Positions 1-8,122 of a stretch of 64,000 bases of DNA are shown one piece after another. This DNA is from Gracilaria domingensis (lineage: Eukaryota; Rhodophyta; Florideophyceae; Gracilariales; Gracilariaceae). The DNA is taken from contig VCMS01000321.1 of assembly GCA_022539475.1 (NCBI GenBank), forward strand, positions 32,570 through 96,569. The letters are read 5' to 3'. Below the pieces are notes generated by a model that was given only the letters and a program-made list of their open reading frames with translations, was not told the DNA's origin and did no database searches. A program made the translations under genes and the position numbers. Each line of letters starts with the position of its first letter. Position 1 is the first letter of the stretch.

Positions 1-264
1 TCCATCTAGCAAAAACTTAGCCAGGTATTAGTGATAAGGGATGTAGGATTTAAAGGGGCATATTTGAACCACAGAAGGACGAACAATATAAGTAATGTAT
101 AGGAATAGGTCATTTCGATAAAGTAACTTTTATGTTTAACTATCTCTAAAAGGTTTACAACACCGAAAATTCATGTGTTCTAACCTCAAGTGGGGGAATG
201 GGGAGGGAACTAAGTTTTCCTTAAAAGTTGACGTAGTTTGTGTGAAAAGGAGCGGGGTCAGTGC

Positions 265-829
265 CTACGATGTTTCTTTCTTGCGGGAAAAGTTGTAGAA
301 GTACGCGTTCCTAAACTGAAGTCGGAGAAAGAAGTAGGGAAGCCAACGAGAGTTTTTCCATATGCAAGAAGTCGCCCAACGGTCTCTTCCAGGTTGAAAG
401 TAGTACCTGTCTTAAGCGAAACTATCTTCAACAGCTCTTTCATTATTGTGAGCACAACCGTACTGCACTCCGTAGCGACTACGTCCATAGGAATGAAACC
501 TCTTGAGCCCCGCGATGTTGAACGCTGATAGCCACACGAGCTTCTCATAATAGCTTACGAGAAATGTGTCTTCGTCGACAACCCGCAAGTGAGACCCATA
601 GACCTAAACCTGTCTGTAACGTTGGAGGCCCACTTTCCTGTTGCGACAGTGAGACCATCCGGACTTTGAGGAGTGACACCATCCTGCGGAGCTGCGTTTC
701 TTGAGGGGACACCAACGTATAGGACAACTTTTGAACATTTGTCCACACCGAGCTTCGAACCAATGGTATGATGTCTCCATTCTGGAAGAAAACGAGATTC
801 TCTCTGAGCGAATAAGAGCAAGCTGAATT
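265..829 (-). pseudogene. 2-dehydropantoate 2-reductase-like pseudogene (C-terminal part)
   Basis: Read on the minus strand from the gap leftwards, this stretch resembles the C-terminal half of the ketopantoate reductase (PanE/ApbA) family, but the match is spread over several frames. A 'VFFQNGD' piece lies near 785-800, 'VVLYVGV' to 'STKTHFS' at about 750-555, 'YYEKLVWLSAFNIAG' at about 552-505, 'PMDVVATECS' to 'AYGKTLVGFPTSFSDF' at about 505-320, and 'FRNAYFYNFSRKK' ending at a stop near 265-267. Each step needs a frame change and none of the junctions looks like an intron. The reading is a decayed gene, or poor sequence beside the assembly gap. The N-terminal NADP-binding domain would lie in the gap. 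The family call is from remembered motifs, not from an alignment. Confidence 0.55.
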
Positions 830-1549
830 NNNNNNNNNNNNNNNNNNNNNNNNNNNNNNNNNNNNNNNNNNNNNNNNNNNNNNNNNNNNNNNNNNNNNNN
901 NNNNNNNNNNNNNNNNNNNNNNNNNNNNNNNNNNNNNNNNNNNNNNNNNNNNNNNNNNNNNNNNNNNNNNNNNNNNNNNNNNNNNNNNNNNNNNNNNNNN
1001 NNNNNNNNNNNNNNNNNNNNNNNNNNNNNNNNNNNNNNNNNNNNNNNNNNNNNNNNNNNNNNNNNNNNNNNNNNNNNNNNNNNNNNNNNNNNNNNNNNNN
1101 NNNNNNNNNNNNNNNNNNNNNNNNNNNNNNNNNNNNNNNNNNNNNNNNNNNNNNNNNNNNNNNNNNNNNNNNNNNNNNNNNNNNNNNNNNNNNNNNNNNN
1201 NNNNNNNNNNNNNNNNNNNNNNNNNNNNNNNNNNNNNNNNNNNNNNNNNNNNNNNNNNNNNNNNNNNNNNNNNNNNNNNNNNNNNNNNNNNNNNNNNNNN
1301 NNNNNNNNNNNNNNNNNNNNNNNNNNNNNNNNNNNNNNNNNNNNNNNNNNNNNNNNNNNNNNNNNNNNNNNNNNNNNNNNNNNNNNNNNNNNNNNNNNNN
1401 NNNNNNNNNNNNNNNNNNNNNNNNNNNNNNNNNNNNNNNNNNNNNNNNNNNNNNNNNNNNNNNNNNNNNNNNNNNNNNNNNNNNNNNNNNNNNNNNNNNN
1501 NNNNNNNNNNNNNNNNNNNNNNNNNNNNNNNNNNNNNNNNNNNNNNNNN
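830..1549. other. Assembly gap (720 N)
   Basis: A run of 720 undetermined bases. It hides the N-terminal part of the epimerase gene to its right and the upstream part of the pseudogene to its left. The long ORFs that appear to cross it are artefacts of translating N. Confidence 0.99.
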
Positions 1550-1550
1550 G

Positions 1551-1787
1551 TTGATGACGGTGGAGCCAGGGTTTGGAGGACAGGCGTTTATGGAGGGTGT
1601 TCTTGATAAGGTGCGACATGCAAGGGAGTTGTACCCAAGAATAGGGATACAGGTGGATGGAGGTATTGGACTGAGTACTGTGAAAGCAGTAGTGAAGGCC
1701 GGTGCAAACATTTCAGTTGCAGGATCTGCCATCTTTGGCTCGAGTAACCCAGCTCATGTCATAGCTGGTTTTCGAAAGGTTGGTTAG
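1551..1787 (+). CDS. rpe: Ribulose-phosphate 3-epimerase, C-terminal fragment
   Basis: About 78 residues of the C-terminal end of the (beta/alpha)8 barrel of D-ribulose-5-phosphate 3-epimerase, which interconverts ribulose-5-P and xylulose-5-P in the Calvin cycle and pentose phosphate pathway. Visible family motifs are 'MTVEPGFGGQ.F' directly after the gap, then 'IQVDGGI', which holds the second metal/catalytic aspartate, then 'AGAN..VAGSAIF', which binds phosphate. The stop is TAG at 1785-1787. The start is not in the window: the first codon after the gap is a TTG in the middle of the barrel and the true N-terminus lies in the N run. Whether the enzyme is plastidial or cytosolic cannot be told without the N-terminus. 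Confidence 0.93.
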   Translation: MMTVEPGFGGQAFMEGVLDKVRHARELYPRIGIQVDGGIGLSTVKAVVKAGANISVAGSAIFGSSNPAHVIAGFRKVG

Positions 1788-1857
1788 AGATAGTAGCATA
1801 AATTTATTGTTTATTACATTGTTACCTTTACGTGTTATCACGACTATATTCTCCGTC

Positions 1858-2200
1858 TCCATTGGAGATGTATTTCTCTTGTATGACAACCGGGAAAGGA
1901 TGTGAGAGAACATAAATATATCCCCAGTGGACGCTGAGAGGGAGGATGAACTACTCTACGTGCTACCATTGTTACCCATCCGGTGTCGAGTGGTGACATA
2001 TTCTTTTTTTGTCACAACCCACAAAGGATGTGACGGAAGAAGAACATGCCCCCAGTCGAGACAGAGGGTGAGCAACTCTAAGTACAATCACTAGTCCCTA
2101 GCTTGCCTCCACTGGCAATATCTTCCTGTTTTGCTATAACCATCGAGTGGGGTTATGGTGGAGGAGAAAAATATCGCCGGTCGAGGCGAGGTGGGTGGGG
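1858..2200. repeat. Diverged tandem repeat, about three units of 115-130 bp
   Basis: Three successive stretches share the same order of words. A short T-rich run is followed by 'acaacc', then 'aaaggatgtga' with a 'g..agaacat' tail, then 'ccccagt.gac/gag' and 'aactct'. Units start near 1858, 1990 and 2105, and the third is the most diverged. No coding sequence is apparent from 1788 to 2420 apart from these repeats. Confidence 0.5.
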
Positions 2201-2420
2201 ACTATGTGAAGAGGGGACAGAGAGATGGCGCTTAAATAGTGGAAGGTGCGGAGGTGTACAGTGGATGTTTTGGCGGGAAATGGGATGAGGGAAACAGGGA
2301 CAATCATGGTGCTGGATATAGCCCGTGTGGTTGGACAGTGGGGGTGGACAGCACAGTTTAGCTCGATTGCACTGTATCGCAGCGGAAACTTCGATCCAAC
2401 TACTACTTCTTCTTCTGAAT

Positions 2421-3350
2421 ATGTCGAACGGATACGTGAAGGATGAGGAGCTGTGGGTGCTGTTGGAGGGGAAGGAGGTACCGCAGACGCCGTCACCAAA
2501 GCGGGAAGAGGACGTGATTACGGCGGCTGGTCGGATGTCGCAGAAGAAGGAAGTGGCTGAGGAAGGAAAGAAGTGTGAGGCGAGGAGAGGGGATGGTGAT
2601 GAGGTGGAGAAGGGGGTAGAATTGGAGGTGGAGGGGGTCGCAATGGAGAGAAGGGGTGCGGTGCATCTGAGTCAGTTAGAGGTTGGAGACCAGATAGAGA
2701 GTGGGGGCGGAGAGGGTGACAGGGAGATGCGGTTTGTGGGGGAGATGAAGGCGAGGGTGGGGATGTTGGGGTTGGTGATGAAGGAGCAACTGGACGATGG
2801 AATTGTGGAGATTGTAACGGAAATGGGCGGTGTGGTGCTGAGTGGGGGTGGTAGTGGTGTTTCGGTTGAGGCGATTTCGAGCTTGCGGAATTCGTTGTCG
2901 GTATTGGGAGTGGAGATGAGAAATCATGTGTATGGGATAGTGGAGTGTGCGGGAAGGGAGGTTGGAGAGTTGCGGGAGGAGAATAGGGTTCTGAACGAGA
3001 GGTTGGACGTGCTGGAGAAGGAGGTGAAGGAGCTGTGCAAGAGGCAAAGATTGGTGGAAGAGGAGACGGTGAAAGGAGGTGTGGAGGGAAAGACGGAGAA
3101 GGGAAGTGTGGGAAGGGTGGCGGTGCAGAAGGGGTCTCCTGTGACACCGAAGACAAAGGGTGGTGGGGTTGGGGATGGGAAGAGCCGTCTGAAGAAGAGG
3201 CGTAAGGAGATGAAGAAGGTGGTGGAGGAGGTGCCGCGGGAGGGAGTGGGAGCTCCGGTGGTGACTGGGTTTAGGAGTGCGGCGGAGGTAGCGCGGACTG
3301 CGAAGGGGATTCTGAGGGGACAGGAGGAGAGAAGGATGGGAGGGATTTGA
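2421..3350 (+). CDS. Hypothetical coiled-coil protein, purine-rich gene
   Basis: An uninterrupted 309-codon frame from ATG 2421. The open frame extends to 2325, but the extra residues are hydrophobic and not gene-like. The product is rich in Glu, Lys, Gly and Val. Around 'EVGELREENRVLNERLDVLEKEV' there are leucine heptads that should form a coiled coil, followed by a basic stretch near 'KSRLKKRRKEMKKV'. The plus strand is strongly purine-biased, so the opposite strand also carries long Pro/Ser/His-rich ORFs, which I take as shadows. I recognise no family. It may be a lineage-specific gene or a relic of a repeat. Confidence is limited because composition alone can keep the frame open. Confidence 0.4.
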   Translation: MSNGYVKDEELWVLLEGKEVPQTPSPKREEDVITAAGRMSQKKEVAEEGKKCEARRGDGDEVEKGVELEVEGVAMERRGAVHLSQLEVGDQIESGGGEGDREMRFVGEMKARVGMLGLVMKEQLDDGIVEIVTEMGGVVLSGGGSGVSVEAISSLRNSLSVLGVEMRNHVYGIVECAGREVGELREENRVLNERLDVLEKEVKELCKRQRLVEEETVKGGVEGKTEKGSVGRVAVQKGSPVTPKTKGGGVGDGKSRLKKRRKEMKKVVEEVPREGVGAPVVTGFRSAAEVARTAKGILRGQEERRMGGI

Positions 3351-3792
3351 AGCCGTTTTGGGGCGAGGCGGGTATACGAGAAGGGGGAGAGTTGTGCACC
3401 TGACTTCTACAAAATGAACGCGTGATGGGCGAGAAATGCGTAAATAGCGGGGGTGGTGTGGACTGGGAAGAAGTGATGGGATGATTGAGGTGGGATGAGT
3501 TGCGATTGGCATTGCAACATGGGAGAAAATGGAAACGCAAACTAGCACGAGTGCAGTTTTGAGAGAGGGTCGCGGAAAAGAGTGAATGGGGTGGTGCGGC
3601 GAAGTAGAACCTCTACAAAAACTAGGGGACCCAAGCACTAAACTGCGCGAAATGGAATTTAATATTCCAAAATTTCTTAATTTTTTGAGTGCCAGCCTCT
3701 GCTACCCCCTCGCGCGCCCCAAATAGCCCCAAAACTAGCTTAGTTTCCAAAGCGAACAGACTATATTCCACTTTGCAGAACACAGACGCAGA

Positions 3793-4296
3793 TACGATGA
3801 TTTGCTCGACCGTCTCCAGACGGGTAGCCAGGCGGTCCAGGCGTGCGGCAGCCTGTTCGTGCAGACCAGCCGACACCTGTCGGTGTTCCATAATCTGGTT
3901 GACATCAGACCGTAAAACACGGACGTCGCTCGAAACATCCCGGACACCGGCTTCATCGAGCCGTTGCCGGAGTTTCGTAATATCCCGGATGAGGCCCACT
4001 TGGGAGTTCTGCAGGATGCGAACCTGAGCCTCTAATTCACGGAGGGTATACTCGTCGGACCGCGACGACATAACGTCAACCGCTGCGGCGGCATCAGCCG
4101 CAGGTGCGGTTTCAGTTGGCCCACGAGTGGGTGGGGTCCCGTTATCAGAACGGCGGCCCCGGGAAGCCGGTTTCGGGTCGCCATTGCCTGGGACCTCCAG
4201 TGCGTCCTTCGGCAACGGAGGCAAACTTGCCGGCAAGCCGTACGAACCGGGCACAGAAGCGGCACGTGGCGCGCCACTCCTGCGACGGGACGACAT
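3793..4296 (-). pseudogene. Gag N-terminal fragment of chromovirus-like element
   Basis: The frame begins at ATG 4296 and continues to 3622 (224 codons), but only about residues 1-168 look like gag. Residues 83-167 ('LRELEAQVRILQ', 'VRDVSSDVRVLRSDVNQIME', 'RLETVEQII') match the N-terminal coiled-coil region of the gag at 51259-53328 ('VRDVSGDLRLLRKDVNSIME', 'RLETLEDTI'). The remaining 55 residues are unlike gag, which places the break of the element near 3790. The capsid core and zinc knuckle are missing, so this cannot encode a working gag. Confidence 0.7.
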
Positions 4297-4460
4297 CGTT
4301 CACCGACACAGTCGGCCAATGGGCAACCAAAACAACTTCCGAAAACGGACAATGAGAGAACCGTAAGAACGGATATTCCCAACTATCTGGGCTCCAAACA
4401 AATGAACCAACTCCAACGAACGTTGGCCAATTAAGCCGATTCTAGGTCGGGAGACCAGTT

Positions 4461-5147
4461 TGTGGTGCAAAACCCTCGACGGGAAAACAACAAGCCGCGT
4501 CGCGGACGAGCACCTCAGGGTGTTCAGGCCCTGCTCCCTGTGAAGGGCAGTCGAGCGGCAGAACCCTCCGATAGGGCCAACACGAGCCGGGTGTAAATCC
4601 GGGTGGCCCCGATCTGGGCGTGCAGTCGGAGGTAGAAGGGGCAGAATCGGCGTAGGTATCCGGATGGTTCCGGCGAGCCACAGCGAGTGGGGGTATCCAG
4701 CCCAACGGTATGGGACGACAAAAGATTAACAAACGAGCCGCACTGCGGGGCACTGACTCGCGATAAGCGGGAAAACTCTCGAGACAAATGGGACAAACCT
4801 ACAATGTAGGGCAGAGTAGTGAAAGCCGTAAGACGGAAATGAAAACAATAAAATGGATAAGAAAAGTGCCGTGACGACGGATTAGTACTCCTCAGGGACG
4901 GAGGTTGGTTGATCAGCCCGGAATTGCGGCGGTATTCCCCCAGGATGGGGCTGGTGACCGTGCGCAAGCGGCAAGAAGATCAGAGCCAAAGGCCTCGTTG
5001 AGGTTTACTGAGTGAAGCTGGCGCGCAGTCGGCACACCTAAGTACTGTGGAGGCCGAGGCGTGCCAGTGTAAATTCCTAAAATATTAGGCAAAATAAATT
5101 ACTAATTCTAAGAAATGTGCCAGCAGGCCGGGGTCCAGCAATGGACA
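4461..5147 (-). repeat. Probable 5' LTR of the truncated element
   Basis: Placed by comparison with the larger relative. In minus orientation it would start TGTCCATTGCTGG (5147) and end CCACA (4461), just before the putative primer site with TGG. The larger element has 'TGCCATTGCTGG' at 50193 and 'CCACA' at 51014. Length would be 687 bp. No second copy is present in the window, so the ends are tentative. Confidence 0.4.
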
Positions 5148-5206
5148 CCCGGTGCATAATATGCACTGTAAAATGCGCATAATATTGGCGCAATTTGCAC
5201 TACATT

Positions 5207-5773
5207 ATGGGCATGAAACATGATCCATTTTTTGTTTTCCTGGGAGCGTTTGCTGCTTTGACTGTCATGACCTTCATTGCATGCTTCTTGGGGCAGTTGA
5301 TGCAGTACTTATCATCCACCGTTACACATTATTCTTCCATCGCATTGTTTGCTTTCTTCGGATTGCAAATGATCCTACAAGCCAGAAATTTGAGTGATAC
5401 TCCCGGCACGGGCGGAGGCGAACGCGCGGACGCTGAAGAATTGGTTGCACAGACGACGGTAGCCAAGTTGCAAAGTCCATTGTCTGTTCTGGCCAAGGCA
5501 AGCTCGCTCATATTTGTGGCGGAGTGGTGTGATCGAATGATTACTACAATGGCACTGGCAGTCGGCGGAAATGTCGTGGTGGCTATTGGCGGTGCTACAT
5601 TAGCAAACGTGGTGTTCACGGGAATGGCGGTTTGTGCGGCTATGTTGGTGGCAAGTGCCATCTCCGAGAGAATGGCTGCACTTGTCGCGGGCATGTTGTT
5701 CGAGTTCTTTGCCGTGTTTACGTATTTGGATGGGCCAGAAGGCCAATATCAAAATGCGCTCTTTACCCGTTAG
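5207..5773 (+). CDS. GDT1/UPF0016-family transporter, N-terminally truncated
   Basis: From ATG 5207 the product has about 188 residues: two membrane segments (FFVFLGAFAALTVMTFIACFLG; a second near IALFAFFGLQMIL), a loop with Gly/Glu (DTPGTGGGERADAEE), then 'FVAEWCDRMITTMALAV' and two further hydrophobic segments. This matches the PF01169 family of Mn2+/Ca2+:H+ exchangers of Golgi and plastid membranes. The family has two ExGD(K/R)(T/S) motifs. The first, which should precede 'MGMKHDPFFVFLGA', is absent because the frame is blocked by a TAA about 20 bases upstream of the homology. The second is altered (EWCDRM: Gly to Cys, Ser/Thr to Met). The retroelement LTR ends about 50 bp upstream. This is probably a broken gene, though an upstream exon cannot be excluded. 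Confidence 0.7.
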   Translation: MGMKHDPFFVFLGAFAALTVMTFIACFLGQLMQYLSSTVTHYSSIALFAFFGLQMILQARNLSDTPGTGGGERADAEELVAQTTVAKLQSPLSVLAKASSLIFVAEWCDRMITTMALAVGGNVVVAIGGATLANVVFTGMAVCAAMLVASAISERMAALVAGMLFEFFAVFTYLDGPEGQYQNALFTR

Positions 5774-6191
5774 TACAATGACATCGTAAGGTGTGCTGCT
5801 ATCCGATGGTAAGAACGGAGGCGGCAGGAAGGCGCCAAATGGTTACGGCAGCGAGTATTTGATTTGCTGCTGCTGTTAGAGTGGCTACGGGTTGTGGGCT
5901 GAGTAGGCTGACACTTTCGGGATTTATGACGACAATATGCATTCTCCGATGGCTTCCTATCTACTCTCTCGTGAGAAGGCGCTTCAAAAAGACAAAAAGA
6001 GTAACCAAAATCAGCAGATAGCGATAGAGAGGAAGAGTGAGCGTATGAGGCGAAAGCGAGGGGAGGAACGTTTTCGAAGCGGTTGTACCTCAACTGTTCG
6101 GCTAGTGGAACACACGAAATGGTGGAATTCGTATATGGTTTGGGGAGTATTTAAGAACTAGGAGAGACTAAGGAGGATTTGATTCTAACAG

Positions 6192-6584
6192 GACGCACAT
6201 ACGCGTTGTAGCATCGGACAGTCGGGAGAAGCCATTAAATTACGGAGTGGTGTTTATGGGAATGTGATCTTCCATCAGCTCGGGCCTCGAAGAGGAGAAG
6301 AATACCGGGTGAAGTTACGTGTGAGCTTGAAACAGAAGCCATTCGGGAGAAAGCTTTGGTTGTACGAAAGCGGGTTCAGAGGGTATGACCCGGCCCGGTT
6401 CCGGATGCAAAAGCTGGTGCTCGCCAAAACGAGGGACGAAATTGGGCTCGATCTGAGGTATGTGCATGCTGCATCAGCACTAGAGACTATAAGAGTGACG
6501 ATCGCTACACATGCCTTTTCCGACAGCAAAGTACGAACCACAATGTACCAAGAACTGCCTGAGGGAGACTACATATCTTTCTAA
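6192..6584 (+). CDS. Hypothetical protein, possible terminal exon
   Basis: The frame is open from 6189 to TAA 6584, about 130 codons with balanced composition ('RGEEYRVKLRVSLKQKPFGRK', 'YESGFRGYDPARFRMQKL'). No ATG near its start fits. The sequence 'gattctaacag' just before 6192 looks like a branch point plus 3' splice site as in the confirmed introns of this window, so this may be a last exon. One candidate donor is an ATG|GTAAGA at 5806-5811, which would give a 383-bp intron. No family is recognised. The stretch 5774-6191 otherwise shows nothing I can support. Confidence 0.35.
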   Translation, partial: DAHTRCSIGQSGEAIKLRSGVYGNVIFHQLGPRRGEEYRVKLRVSLKQKPFGRKLWLYESGFRGYDPARFRMQKLVLAKTRDEIGLDLRYVHAASALETIRVTIATHAFSDSKVRTTMYQELPEGDYISF

Positions 6585-6727
6585 TTGTAGTGCAATAGAA
6601 AGAGTTAATGCTGGCGTTGGATTGTGATGCGGTGAATACCATTCGAGATAAAGGGATACGTAGGCAAGATTGAAGAGGTTTTATTTCTGAGTTTCAGGCT
6701 ATACAACACGAGAACTTATGCTATGAG

Positions 6728-7140
6728 CTATTTAGATAAAGAAATATGTTTATTCGTTTTGTTCAAGTTAGACCTGATCTTATTCTTCGAGTTTTGCAGC
6801 GAGTGATCTTTCTCACATTGGTTCATGAACTTCGTTTTCTCTCCAGCGTTGTCGTTTCTAGAGCACAACATTTAGATTGTTAGTTTAGCATGGTAAAGAA
6901 GAACTTGAGACCACATTCATTGAAAACTTACTGTGAAACATGCAGACACCCGCCTTCCAAATGACACTTGGTTGACAAGATCTTGTTCTGACATTTGCAC
7001 CTGTGATTAGTAAGGAACCCAGGTGTGTTCAAGGGACTGTTGGCTGGAACGAGCGGGTTCGTGATAGATAAAAGTCTTGTTCTGGATTCAATATGATTTG
7101 ACTGGTGCTGTTGCTCGTCTGAGGTAGTTATATTTTGCAT
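6728..7140 (-). CDS. Hypothetical small Cys-containing protein, two exons
   Basis: Exon 1 runs 7140-6932 and exon 2 runs 6857-6728. The 74-bp intron has a GTAAGT donor (6931-6926), an ACTAAC branch point and a CTCTAG acceptor. Joining the exons keeps one frame of 112 residues. The product has a Ser/Asn/Gln-rich N-terminus, then a short Cys cluster (C-x-C near 'HRCKCQNK', 'TKCHLEGGCLHV'), then a Lys/Asn-rich tail with one more Cys. No signal peptide is evident and no family is recognised. The splice signals and frame preservation are the only support. A further 3'-splice-like 'actaatcacag' precedes the Cys cluster, so exon 1 could be shorter and joined to something upstream. 7141-8122 shows nothing else. 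Confidence 0.38.
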
Positions 7141-8122
7141 GGTGAGGATGCAATATTGCGAAAACGATCAAGAGCTTGGAGAAGATGGATGAAGACAAAA
7201 GGATGTGAAAGATGGGAATGAGTTTCACGATTGTATAGCGTGCTAGAGCTGAAGCTAGTTCAAAACTACACAGTTCAAACTTTCATCTACAGTGTATGTG
7301 TGTTTCAAGTTGTGTCAAGCAAACAGTTTGCAACAGTGTTGTTTAACTTTCATAACGTTGTCTTGCTATTGGTGAAGCAAGTGACGTAACGAAAGGTAGA
7401 GTTACTCTGTATATGCATGACTTCGGAAAGACTGTGACAAGTTTTTAATCTTTTCTCAAATAGAAGAACATTGTGACAGACGAATGTAACAGACAAAGTT
7501 TTTGTCTTCAAGGGTGTCACGAGGGGGGTTGATGAGAAACTTTTTTCAAGTTGTGCAACACTGCTGCACACTGTGCAGCAGGATCTTTGGACCGGACTCT
7601 GAAAGTATGGCACTCTTACAGTATCCCGTCGGGCCGTACGTCTGGGTTGCCTCTGAGGACCGCAGACCGTCATGAGTTCCCTGGGGGCATGGTAATGCAC
7701 CGTGCTACAACACATTTCTTCGGTCAAAAGCGAAAATTGAGAACACTAATTAATAATTAGGGAAGTCTTCAGATTTACAATTACAATTATAATCTGGAGT
7801 CACGGAGCAACAACCCTATCCTCATCATCCCCGCGCTGACATGCAATGATTTCCAATTCTGCAACCTTTGATAGCACGAAGGTAGCCCTCTACCAGGGGT
7901 AAGACATAAATGGTATACCAACCCAAAGATATCCCATGGGTGAAGTGTCAGTTCCGACACCCTGCTTGCGCATCGAACGGTGATTCCATTCGCACACAAC
8001 TTGTGCATTTCTCACAGCTTTGACCAGTCGCAACATCTCTGCTCTTGCAGCTAGCTAACTTCGGAACGTCGAGCCCGTCTTTCAGTTCCTCTCTCTCTGT
8101 TACTTATACTCACCGTGTCAGA

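Larger units (their letters stand above)
3622..5147 (-). mobile_element. Truncated Ty3/gypsy chromovirus-like element (5' LTR plus gag start)
   Basis: In minus orientation this holds a probable LTR (5147 down to 4461), a leader, and the first part of gag. Two features tie it to the large element at 50.2-63.3 kb. The leader/primer-site block 'ACAAACTGGTCTCCCGAC' (near 4450-4463) closely matches 'ACAAAGTGGTCTCCCGAC' at 51012-51029, and the gag N-terminal region is homologous. No protease, reverse transcriptase or second LTR is present. The element stops at about 3.6-3.8 kb, so it is a deletion remnant. Boundaries are inferred from similarity, not from a target duplication. Confidence 0.65.

Noticed and set aside
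545-1732. Long minus-strand ORFs (354-395 codons) crossing the gap
   Set aside because: Most of their length is translated N. Only the 555-829 part has real sequence, and that is described as a pseudogene.
2518-3638. Minus-strand Pro/Ser/His-rich ORFs of 212 and 320 codons
   Set aside because: They mirror the purine-rich plus strand and have low-complexity composition.
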